This document shows, piece after piece, positions 23,583 through 34,541 of a DNA stretch of 64,000 nucleotides. The position numbers and the translations under genes are program-made. A model generated the notes under the pieces. The model saw only the letters and a program-made list of their open reading frames with translations, made no database searches and had not been told where the DNA came from. Within the stretch, counting starts at the first letter, position 1; the number at the start of each line of letters is the position of its first letter. Source of the stretch: Puccinellia tenuiflora (taxonomy: Eukaryota; Streptophyta; Magnoliopsida; Poales; Poaceae); the NCBI GenBank assembly GCA_012064385.1, contig QRDG01000416.1, forward strand, positions 372,001 to 436,000, in the 5' to 3' direction.

Positions 23583-24252
23583 ATTACAACACAACACGCT
23601 ATTTTACAAACGCTACTGCTACTTTCATAGGCACTGTATCATCATTGGCTAAGGCTGGTTTGCAACGAGAGGTCGTAACGTTCAACTGTTAAGTCCAGGC
23701 AAACTAAGAGCTAGCAGCTTCGCTTTCTGTCACAACCTTCCAATGGCTGAGGCGTAATGGTGGTGTAGACTTACAACGACCGATCGAGTGGTCGCGCGCA
23801 CACGTTCGGCCGCGCACGCGCGCGAAGGTGATCCCACGAGCTAGCATAGTTCGAAGCCAGACGACATTGGTCGATGTCGGCAATCAAAATCCTGGGAAGC
23901 TGCAGGAGCAGGAGTGCCGCCGCTGCTACGTTTCGCGCTTCGGGAGGACGGAGTATAGATCGAGCGCGCGCATGCTGGTGGCGCTGCGCACGCGCCGCGC
24001 GTGGAGGTTCACGTGCGAGCCTGGATGCGCTGGGACCGCGCGCGCGAGCTCGAAAGGGATCGATGGCGACGTGCACGCCGGACCAGGAAGAGAGAGTGGG
24101 TCCGTCCAGCCGGAGGAAACGGATGCGGCGAGCGACACACGCAGGCGGAAAGTTGGGAGCGCGCCGGCAGGACAAATGGTGGATGTATGTGATACCCCGG
24201 GCGGAACTCGTTACGTCGAGTTGAACGGACCCGAAATGACAATGTTTTTTCA
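23583..24252. other. GC-rich stretch, no gene assigned
   Basis: The block 23770-24230 is rich in CG dinucleotides (CGCGCGCA...). It has overlapping open frames on both strands (178 residues -, 161 residues +), as expected from base composition alone. None shows a recognised domain, and the two strands cannot be told apart by coding signals. Confidence 0.45.
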
Positions 24253-24352
24253 GCCAACTATAGAGACGAAGGGCGGCAAATGTATGGTCGCAATTGGAAG
24301 AAGCCAACTATAGAGACGAAGGGCGGCAAATGTATGGTCGCAATTGGAAGAA
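24253..24352 (+). repeat. Perfect 50-bp tandem duplication
   Basis: The 50-bp unit beginning GCCAACTATAGAGACGAAGG occurs twice with no mismatch (24253-24302 and 24303-24352), at the 5' edge of the LINE fragment. Confidence 0.9.
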
Positions 24353-24600
24353 AATCTGGCAGCTGGGAGGCTTGGGTATCAATGATATGCAGAGTTTTGG
24401 GAGGGCGCTACGCCTTCGTTGGGAGTGGCTGACATGGGCAGATGAAGACCGACCGTGGAAAGGAATTAACTACAACACCATGTGACGACCATGACAAGAA
24501 TCTATTTCGCTGCCTGCACCACAATTACTATTGGAAGCGGAGAAACAACCCCGCTTCTGGACGGATCGATGGATGGGGGGCAGGCAGGCCCCTTGCAGTG
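24303..24600 (+). pseudogene. LINE (non-LTR retrotransposon) ORF2 fragment
   Basis: An open frame reads GGLGINDMQSFGRALRLRWE..., the conserved segment downstream of the reverse transcriptase in plant L1-type ORF2. After a frame change there follows PRFWTDRWMGGR, the next conserved block. Only about 100 codons remain, with at least one frameshift and no RT catalytic domain. Confidence 0.75.
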
Positions 24601-24608
24601 GCGGAGAC

Positions 24609-24625
24609 GGGGGGGGGGGGGGGGG
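24609..24625 (+). repeat. G17 homopolymer
   Basis: Seventeen consecutive G residues follow GCGGAGAC. This is a possible slippage or assembly-length uncertainty site. Confidence 0.9.
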
Positions 24626-24704
24626 ACCAGCAGGGGGCCTGGCCCGCCCAAATAACACTGATTTGTTCCTAAGAGCAACTCCAGCCGTCCCCCGAGAGCC
24701 CCTA

Positions 24705-26116
24705 GCATCGATCCTTCGCCCAGAAGTTTCCTCGTGATCTAAAAACGCTTATATAAAGAGCCCCGACGTTCTCCGAAGAGAGGGTCGCCACACGAGAAAA
24801 ACAAGAAACAGAGACCAGGAGGCTGCAGATTGGCGGGGGAAAACTCCGGCGGAGCCCTGCCGGAGAGGTCTCCTTCTTCTCCATCGACATCTCCACCGTC
24901 TCCATGATGAAGAGGGAGTAGTCCACCTCTGAACTATGGGTTTGTGGCAGTAGCATATGTATCTCTCTCTCTTGAGCTTCACTAATTAGCACCGTATGAG
25001 CTGCTGAACATGATTACGGTCACCGTTGTATTACCATTGTGGTGGATCTTTTTATGAGTTAATATATGTTGAGATTGCAATGTTATATTTCAGTTATGAA
25101 AGTAGATGCATATTATGTACCCCGTTCTTGTATCCTTGTTATGATCAAACATGTTTATGAGAGCGTGTGTGGGGGAACGTGTGCATTAGTTGGAGTAACG
25201 GGGGTGGTGAAGTGATAAGCTGACAACTTAATATCATGATCCATTGGGTGTTTACCTTACTTTGTTAGCTCACTAGGGATAAACCAAAATACCATGTTAT
25301 AGGGTAGGAGGAGTGACATGTCTCTACCTAAGACTAGATCTATCATGTGTTTATTTTCACTTCATATCATTAATCTTAAAGCTATACTCTGATGTTATCT
25401 TAATTACTAAGATGCATGATTTAGTTCACATCTTGGTGGAGTATAAGTGAGACTAATAATCAAAAGGTCTCTATGTTAGGACGTGATGACCATATAATTA
25501 GTAACATGTCATTAACCTTGTTTGCAATCTCATATGTTAAATCTATGTCTACTCGTTTGCCACACTATATTAAAGAAAGAGTGCATGTATGAAACCATGA
25601 ACCCGGTCCATTTTTAACCATAAGAAACAACTTTCGAACCACTTTTAAGCATCTTTTACATTCAGCCATTTTAAAATCAGAAAATACAAAAACTGTTTTA
25701 CTTCTTGCATTCACATATAAAAACCCCAAAAATATCATCCATCATCATTACTATCATCCTTGCATACTTATTCACCACCATTGCATTTTTATTTACTGTT
25801 TTGCGTCCATTATCATCTTAATATCATTCTCACGCCTTGTGCTTGACAACCACTTGGTGAGGTTGAGGGCACAAAGCAATCTATTTTGTTTGCAGGAAAT
25901 TTAGAGAAGGACAAGAAGATAAAATCCACACTACTGATTCCCCGAGAGTTCGATATTAAACCCTCGAGTCACCTTCTTGGGGAAAAACTTCCACTTCTAT
26001 ATACTCTGCACTTGGAGGCTCAAGCTATGCCTAATATATTATCTTCTTTTCAGGGTATCAAGAGTATTTGTTGGCGTTGTTGAGGGAGAAGAACACTCTC
26101 ATCAATCTCGTCATCA
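24705..26116 (+). repeat. 5' LTR of gypsy element, truncated at its start
   Basis: Nearly identical to 37160-38579 (same TATA segment TATATAAAGAG at about 24750, same end CTCGTCATCA). The first ~360 bp of the LTR present in the 3' copy are missing; the join is at about 24705, next to LINE debris. The LTR ends at 26116, followed 10 bp later by the primer-binding site. Confidence 0.85.
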
Positions 26117-26126
26117 AAGGTTTTTC

Positions 26127-26141
26127 TGGCGCCGTTGCCGG
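26127..26141 (+). other. Primer-binding site, tRNA-Asp type
   Basis: TGGCGCCGTTGCCGG is complementary to the 3' end of plant tRNA-Asp (including CCA), the usual primer for Athila-like gypsy elements. Confidence 0.8.
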
Positions 26142-26435
26142 AGAATCATAGCTGGAAGGTTTTGTCCAAGGATATCACAACAAAGTCAACTTCATCACCA
26201 ACTTGTGCTAACACCTAAGCTTGGGGAGGTTGCACCTACGTGAGCATCATCTTGTCCATCTTTACCTTCAAGCAAATTATTTTGTTTTGTTTTTGTCATG
26301 CATATCATATTTAGATTTTGGTTTGCATATTTTATTTTCAGTTTTGCATTAGTTAATTCGGTTTGCATTGTTTTAGTGTCATTTTATTTTCAGTTTTGCA
26401 TTAAAACTTCAAAAAACACATAAAAATCTGCTAAA

Positions 26436-26963
26436 ATGGGTGATAGGACTAAGTTGTGTGACTACACAAATACTCCAAATAATCAATTTATTGCTAAGCC
26501 TATTACCACACCGGAGATACAACCTGATAGTTTTAGAGTGAGTATTGACTTACTACACTTGATAGCTAAGAAACAATTTGGTGATAAAAGAAAAGAAGAC
26601 TGTCTTGATTATCTGAATAATTTTGTCGGTATTTGCTCTGCACTAAACCTGAAGGAACCTGATATTGTGATGCCAAAATTATTTCCTTTTTCATTAAAAG
26701 GAGAGGCAAGAGAATGGATACGTTCACTACCATCTGCTACAACTAAAACCTGGAAAGAATTAGAAAAAGCTTTCATTAGAAAAAATTGTCCCTCTTTTAA
26801 AGATTGGTTACATAAAAACAAACTGACCAATTGTATGGACAATGAGCAAGAAACTAGAAGTGAGAAAGTACCCCCTGCTAAAAAACAAGTTTGGGTCAAA
26901 AAGAAAAAGAAAGTTAAAGATCCCTGGCTTGATTTAGAGAATTGTATCTTGCATGAATTAATA
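26436..26963 (+). pseudogene. Gypsy gag fragment
   Basis: The open frame begins MGDRTKLCDYTNTPN and contains the retrotransposon gag core (LFPFSLKGEAREWIRSLP, then TWKELEKAF at about residues 88-118). It is cut at ...NCILHELI by the Helitron end at 26963/26964; the codons beyond belong to the insertion. The capsid-like part is present; no zinc knuckle is seen. Confidence 0.8.
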
Positions 26964-29900
26964 CTAGTAGGCTTCGGCGCGGCGGCACGCCGCGCCCGTA
27001 GGGGTATGTAAATTTATATATTTTTTAATTGTTATATCTTGTTTAATATGGAGAAATTTGTAGTGTATATTCAAAGTCGGATTGGCTTTGAATTTACTTA
27101 TTGTAGGTTTTGTATTTTTATTGTAATATATAAATACAGTTAAGATATACTTAATTAAGAAAGTCTTGTTGTCACAGAAAACTACTCAAAATTAACATCT
27201 CACAATATTGTAAGCAAGATAAAATGAAAAAGAGAGCAAGACCCACCAATACTTATCAGAAATAACATAATAAGAATAGAAGTGTACATTTAAATTGACA
27301 GCTTTTGTTCATGTCTAAGCATCATGATTTCTACAATAGAAAATCTTAAAAATCTCCGCCATCTTGTTACTAACACATCAGTGCTTTCCATACTGATCAG
27401 TGTAATGATAGATCTACATGGTCACAACTTTGCTTCTTACGGTATTTTTCAGCGCAATACAGAGAAATCCAGAATGATTTCCTTGCCCATAAATTACATA
27501 GTGAGTGCACGCAACATTGCTCTGGCTTCAGCCGCCAAGGCAGTTCTACATTAGGCAAATTCCCTGGACCACCAACTACCAGAGAACCATGAGAATTATG
27601 AACAGCAATGCACCCAAACACTAGCTTGTGCTGAATCAAAACACGAAGAAGCATCTAATGTTAGTCAGTTAGCTGATCGGGAGGCCTCCATACTTTCGGT
27701 GCGACTGTTACCCCAAAATATTGGTTGTTCCTAGAAATTCCATATGTCGACTTGACAGATGAAACACGGCATCTTCTGAAACGATTGGCTTTTGATATGT
27801 GTATTGTCAAAGCTCCATGTAGTCTTCTGGTACACCTAGTTCCTTAGACCACCAACAATTGAGTCATCAAATCCAATGGCAGTATCATAGCATCTTCTGC
27901 TTTGGTCCCTTACACCGGCCTCTGCACTAAAACATTCAAAAATATTTATAATTAAGGAGTAAGCTATACTCTATCAGAGGAAGATTGTTAAGGCATGGCT
28001 GAACCTCAATCTGAGATAGACGAACAGCGCCGACAAAGTTCACATAGTGTTACATTGACAATCTGACATGTCATTTTTTCCAAGTTTCCTTGTAAATCCT
28101 AGAGTAAAAGCTATACATTGATGATTATGTGATACGCACAACCAAACAATGGAGGACGTAAAATACAATAACTACCATACAATCTGGGGCCAAAGGGAAT
28201 ACCGAAGCGACAACCTGATCCCATGAACTATAGCCATTCGTGTATTGCATGTTTTCATGTTGTAAAATAAATCCTATTTTACTCACTAGTCAGAAGAGCA
28301 CCTATTTGAAAGGAAACTTACAGAAACAATGTAAGTACTCCTACAAAACTATCAATAACATTTAATCAATTATTAGCCCGACAGATTTTTTTTCTTGTAT
28401 GAGTGCACATCATCAACAATAGAAATGCCTCCACGCTCATTGATAAAAATCTAAGAAACTCCATTGCAAGAACATTTTCTAGTTCATTTATCGCTTAACC
28501 TTTCAACTTAAAGAATAGCCTAAGAGTTCAATGGCGGTGTACCAGATATCAAATGGTAGAGTTAAATTGTCCTAAAAAGCAATCTAATAACTAACCATTT
28601 CCTCATTACCTTCAAGCTTTATACAAATAGTCTGGTATTAAACACTCCTATGCTTTGGCACAACATATAAGCAAACACAGAGAAGACATATAAGATGATG
28701 CAGTATAATTCCAAGGAATAAAAATCTTTTGAATTTATGGATTTTGAGTAGTATGTTGATAATCCTCAGTGGTAAAGAAACAAATACAAATTAGTAGCTA
28801 TGCAAGAAACTTCTGTTAGAAGAGAAGATGTTCTCGTTAGAGATGGGATAATGTTGGCTAGACCTGCAAGTAAATAGCTAGTTGGTTGGTTTTCAACCAC
28901 TGCCTCTTAAATAATTTTTGGCAGCTATATAGAGTCTTGAAGTATTGGGTCACAAGATTATATAAAGAATTGAAACTATTGTGTAATGTGTGGTATTACT
29001 ACATTGTCAAAAAACATATGTCGTCAAAAATAAATTGAGAGCTTATACCACAATAGATTGATTCTGACATATATATTTAACACATGAGAAGCAAATCAAC
29101 AACTCAAGTAAACAATGGAAAACAGTAGTAATGAGCTAAACACGGCATAAAATGCAAGCTCAATATCAAGATAAGATATTATTATACCTTTTGGTGATGG
29201 TGACCCGGTCGGCCGACAGTGTGAGCTTTAGGAATCACCCCACCGTCCGACAATCGAGCCATACTATAATACAGAAGTGCATGAAACGGATGTAAAATAG
29301 AGCAGAAAAACAAGACAGAACAAAGTGTACTTTTCTCATAGCAACAAATCAGAAGTGCTTCGAAACAACACCACAATTTCTCTCATTTATGATGCATCTG
29401 TATGTTTCCTATTCCCCTCACCCAAGAAACTTCTAGCAAATGAACCATACATAGAAACCAATACCATCATTTCAAGCCAACATTTTTTTAGCCTACCTCA
29501 AGCCAACATTGAGTAGACGAATAAATAGCACTTGTACAATTTTAAAACCTTGTGTGCATCTATGAAAATTAGAAGAGCTCTCACCTGATTCTTTTCTGTG
29601 GACTGAACTGAACTGAACTAAACTAACAACTCATCGCTTGATAATGTTTTGCCAACTTAAAATCTTCTTGGGTTGTTTGCTCCAGTAAGTCATTCGAATA
29701 ATATATATATACAAAATTGGGGAGTGAACTATTTTTTGTTTGCACAAAATATCCAAATACCAGCTTAAGTTAGCAAGAGCAATATATAAGTTATCTAAGG
29801 TCCTCATTTGAAATGTATACCCAGTACCAATTGGTGACAAATCGGGTGTCAAGATTCAAGAGTAAATGGCAGGTTCAAAATTAATTTTGACAAATCATGC

Positions 29901-30314
29901 ACAAATACCTCTCTTTATAAAGCAATATTAGAGAGAGGGTTAAATATTTTTATGTAAATGGTGGATTGTATAGTCTGGTCCTATGTGGTCTGGATCATAT
30001 GGCTTCTGAAGTAAAAAGGCTGGAACTGGATGTGTGTTTCAAGCCTTTTGGCTAATTGCTCTGAAATGTCTATGGCCATATTAGTAAAATACAATATTTG
30101 ATGTTTTAAGAAATAACCAATTGCAAGTAAAAAATAGATAGCCACCTCTTAGGTCGCAATCTTCTTAAGAGTATAAATTGAGTTAGTAGGTAGCTAAGGA
30201 AGCACAAATGATTAGGGGATTGTCCTCTTTATGATGGTACAAATTATAAAATGCATAGGAATTTAGGAACAGGACATGGGAAACTTAAGCTAGGATACAT
30301 TTTTTTATTTTCAG

Positions 30315-30620
30315 TCCACGACCATCGCATACATCGCCGACAGCCTCAGCTCCCGGACAGAGTCCTTGGCAGTGAGCGCCAAGCCGCCAACATGTTTGAT
30401 GGCATAGAGGTTAAGAAATACTGAAACATCAATTACTCAATATGTCCAGAAATATAAATAGAAAAACAAAAACAGAGAAAAGAAATAGCACCTGCATTTC
30501 CTAATTTACATCATCTATGATATGGTATCCACGACACTAAGTGTATCACCTACCTCGACAAAAAGGGGTCCACTGACCTTCACTAACATGTCCTGAAAAT
30601 TATGCAAACACAGAGAGTAA
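30315..30620 (+). repeat. Direct repeat copy 1 (exon-like segment)
   Basis: About 300 bp is closely similar to 31019-31325. Its start could encode IAYIADSLSSRTESLAVSA, but an extra 'ccaagccg'-type insertion breaks the frame just after. Confidence 0.75.
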
Positions 30621-30701
30621 CATCACTGATTTTGCGGCAGATGGCTGAGGATGACCATCACACATGGCAAAGCCTGCATAGGAGAGAGAGGTCAGGACCA
30701 G

Positions 30702-30822
30702 ATGGGTAGAAGAATTGGGAGAGACTCACCCTGTTATAGCATCAGCGGAGATCACCGTCACTGATGGGAAGAAGAACTGGGAGACTCACCCTGTTATAGC
30801 ACCAACGAAGATCACCATCGCT
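30702..30822 (+). repeat. 60-bp tandem duplication
   Basis: Two ~60-bp units share GAGACTCACCCTGTTATAGC at 30721 and 30781, with several differences in the rest of the unit. Confidence 0.8.
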
Positions 30823-31018
30823 TGGCATGGGTGTCTCTTCCCAAGCCGTGCACTGGTTTGACCGGCATTATGGCAGCCCGTCCCGTCAGGTGCACCGCCG
30901 TTGGACGCTCAATGTAGCCCACCACTCTGTCGTGGAACCAAGCTACCGGTAGCAAGGAAGAAGAGAGGGCTCGCAAAGCTGCGTCCGCCTCCTGTTTCGC
31001 CTGTTGCGCCGCGTGTCG

Positions 31019-31325
31019 CGCCCGGCCATCGCATACATCTCCGACAGCCTCAGCTCCCAGACAGAGTCCTTGGCGGTGAGCGCCAACATGTTTGATGGGA
31101 TGGAGGCTAAGAAATACTGAAACATAAATTACTCAGTATGTCTAGAAATATAACAAAAAAACCAAAATCAGAAAGAAAAAAAATAAATAGCACCTGCATT
31201 TCCTAATTTTCATCATCTATGATATGGTATCGACCACACTGACAATAAGGGTCTCACCTACCTCGACAAAAGGGGTCCACTGACCTTCACTAACATGTCC
31301 TGAAATTATGCAACCACACAGACTA
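31019..31325 (+). repeat. Direct repeat copy 2 (exon-like segment)
   Basis: Partner of 30315-30620. Here the frame is intact to a stop: IAYISDSLSSQTESLAVSA followed by NMFDGMEAKKY and TGA (about 31028-31118). The family was not recognised. It looks like the last coding exon of a host gene carried in the Helitron. Confidence 0.6.
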
Positions 31326-33904
31326 ACATCAATAATCTTGCGAATGCATCACATTAGTACAGTGACAACACTATACCCACACGGTGTACCTGTCTAAAAC
31401 TATCTGAACGATCATCACAAACCCATACAACAATATGCAGATTTACCTGTCTACAGTCCTATACTCTTGTACAATATCATTTTCTTAAAACGGTTATTTA
31501 CTTATATACAGGGAAATTAGATGACACTACTATTAAGAGTTCCCATCATATAATAAACAACACATGGTTTCGTTTTCACCTACCTTCTATTCAAAATTAA
31601 TGGCCATTTAACAGAAATGGATACGTACACATACTGATCACAATTTATCATGCCAGAAGCAAATAATTGGTGCATCATGCCAAGTACATACATCAATGCA
31701 AAGCTGACAAGAACTTAACTTAAAACACTGATTTACATGCATTCTGATTGGTCCTATCACTCTAGAAGTGGATCTACCATTTTCATTCACCAACATGACA
31801 ATGCTAGTACAAGGAACTAACAAAATATGGCAGTACAAATTCACCTGAACAGTCAAAGGCGGCAGCAAGAAACCCACTGCGAGGCATGGTCAGCTGCCCT
31901 ATGTCCCGACAGCATCACACCTCCTCCAAGCAGATGCCGCTCTCACCATCAGTCTCACAATGGCTCACTCGTTGACGTGGTGTGGAGGAGATTTTCACTG
32001 ACCTGAAGGAACAGAATGGAGCCCAAAAAAATGATGTCACAGTAAATAAAAAGCAAAACAAAACAACACAAAGGTGTACTTATTTTCATTATACTATTAA
32101 ACGTGCTTAGTTCCAAATTTCAGTAGCAAACTTTGAAGGAAGGATCTAAAATTCTAAATACGAAATCTGGCAACAAGCTTACAAACAACACCACAACAAA
32201 TATTAGGCATCAGATCGGAGAGCCATGCACCACCTTTATTTTCAGAGTATTAATCCACTTGCTACACAATATGCAAGGACACAGCTGATGCAACAATATT
32301 TAGGAGATTCCATTTCATGGACACAAGCAAACATAGAGGAAATAAACAATAGATGTACCTGTAAGCAGAAGGCTCCCAATAAACAGTGCACCATCGTCAT
32401 ATTACTTGTATTTCAATAACCAAGATTCCAAGGGAGCAATTGAGGGATCAAATCAAAATGTGCAAAACGTCCCATGAGATCTATAACAATAATTGATTCG
32501 TCCTTTTATTTTCCCCTAAATAAACAGAGCAAGATAGACAAAGGAAGGTTAGTGGTATGGTGAAAACCTGAATATACACTATGAAAATAAAAGAAACATG
32601 TGTCTGTACTTACACAAGAGAAAGTAAAATGCAACCTTTGTATGGAGGAGCAGCACCTGGTTCTATCTTTCTGCACCCTCACCATCACCAGCACGGGCTC
32701 ACAGTTAAGAACCTGCAACATAGCCCTCGAATAAATAGTAACATTCCTCATAGACATATCATCAAACAGTTTACCTGCATATATTTCTTTACATCAGAAC
32801 ACACATGAACGGAGAGAGACCTGTATAGAAATTATAGAGAGGAGAAGACAGTGGGGAGGCAAATCAAGAGGAAAAGAGGGGTGGGTACCTTCAATCAGTA
32901 GGGGCGTGGATGTGGAGAAATGGGGCTCCCTCTCTTCTTCCCCAAATCCATCTCCCTCTCTGCGTCCTCCTCTTTCTGCCGATTGTCACTAGCAGCGGCA
33001 TACCACAGCCGGCCTGCTTCAAGCACCAAGAAGGGGTTAGAGCCCTAAGAAAAGGCACAAGCGAATGATTTAGGGAATAGGCTCACCTCGGGCCAGATCG
33101 TCACCCTCCAATGTACCAGCGGTCAGGCTCGCCGAGGGTGGAGACGACGCCAGCAGAGAGCAACTACGAAGCAAAGGCCAATTGCCGTTCCTCCCGGGGA
33201 TGGTGACGGCGTGAGGTGGAGGCGCGAGCGGCGACGTGCGCTTCCTCTCGGTGACGGAGATGACGATGCGGCGAGCTCGATCAGGAGATGCGGTGGCGGC
33301 GGCGGCTCGACGGAGATGCGGTGGTGGCGGCGGCTGGATCCAGAGATGGAGAGACGCGGGAGGGGATTGGGGAGGAGCGAAAGCGAGTGGATTGGCTAGC
33401 TTTGACCGCGGCGCTGGTTTTGTCTCATGCGATGGAATCAGAAGAAAACGAGAAGCGTAATCAACCCCGATCGCCACGTATGTAGCGCGAGCAGGCGTGT
33501 CCCCAATCCACTCACGGCAGCCGTCTATCGTGGATAGCCTGAGAGAGCGCCCCAGGGGATAAGTCTGACAATAAAAATACAAATATCTGTCTTGCACGGA
33601 AGGGAAAAAAATTGGCCCGAAGGATTGGGATGCAAGGAGCAACCGACGACAAGCTACCCACCAACCGGTTAGGCACTGGTGCAACCGGCTCAAGCAAAGA
33701 ATAAAAATGCCACCGATTGGGCACCCGGTAAAGCGGCGAGACAAAACAAGGTGAAGCAACCGGTGAACCACAAGAGAGGAGACCGGAAGCAACAAGAGAG
33801 AGAAAAAAATCAGAACCGATCAGGCAAGGGACCCACATGACAGTGGCTAAATCAAAAGGGAAATGAAGTCAACAATAACGGCAAGATAGCAACGTGTCAC
33901 TTTG

Positions 33905-34541
33905 CAACAGGTTAACAAGAAGCAAATGGCTGAGGACGCAGGAATCCCACGCCCTTTGTTATAGTGTAGTATCTATCTTACCAAAATTTGCAAGTGATCC
34001 TTCTATTGATGTTAACCAATCTGGTTTTGGTTCCTATATTGCTAATCATGTCTTGAAAGAAAAAAATGCTAGATACAATCAAGAAGCTATGATACCACCT
34101 AAGATTGGGGATGTGTGGATCCCCAAGGTGCTAGTAACTATTGGAAAAGCTACACACCATGCCATACTTGATCTAGGATCTAGTGTCTTTGTTTTATCTA
34201 AACAATTATATGAAGCACTTGAATTAAAGAATCTTGAAAAATGCTCTATTGGACTTGCACTTGCTGATAATACCATTAAACATGCTTTAGGAAAAGTAAG
34301 TGATGTTATGGTAGAGTTACATATGACTTTTGTACCTGTGGATTTTCTAATTATGGATATGGAGAATAAAACCTCTAGTCCTATTATTCTTGGAAGACCT
34401 TTTCTTCGTACCACAGGGGCTATTATTGATTCAAAGAAAGGGAATGTGAAGTTTCAGTTTCCACATAAGAAATGCATGGAACACTTCCCAAGGATGAAGG
34501 GCACAACTTTTAAGCTCCCTCATGAGCTTCATCTTCGGTAA
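33905..34541 (+). pseudogene. Gypsy aspartic protease-region remnant
   Basis: The open frame contains AILDLGSSVFVLSK, a retropepsin-like active-site motif with DLG in place of DTG/DSG, and the flap-end block SPIILGRPFLRTTGAIID. It ends HLR-stop at 34541. No reverse transcriptase or integrase follows, so the element is non-autonomous. This is the continuation of the gag at 26436-26963 across the inserted Helitron. Confidence 0.75.

Larger units (their letters stand above)
26964..33886 (-). mobile_element. Probable large Helitron inserted in gypsy gag
   Basis: On the minus strand the 3' terminus shows hairpin GGCGCGGC-gtgcc-GCCGCGCC, then GAAGCCTA and CTAG followed by host T. Gypsy sequence resumes by about 33890-33905, so the insert is about 6.9 kb. 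The 5' end is not certain; a TC start flanked by host A is possible at about 33886. There is no Rep/helicase. Most of the interior is AT-rich and non-coding on inspection, with duplicated exon-like blocks at 30.3-31.3 kb and a GC-rich, first-exon-like block at 33.07-33.45 kb, both candidates for captured host sequence. Confidence 0.55.

Noticed and set aside
23771..24313. Overlapping 178-residue (-) and 161-residue (+) ORFs
   Set aside because: Both follow from CG-rich composition; neither has a recognisable domain or supporting splice context.
33070..33795. 241-residue minus-strand ORF
   Set aside because: Low-complexity, Leu/Ser/Arg/Pro-rich, no domain; overlapping frames on both strands are explained by GC-rich composition. 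At most a captured first exon.
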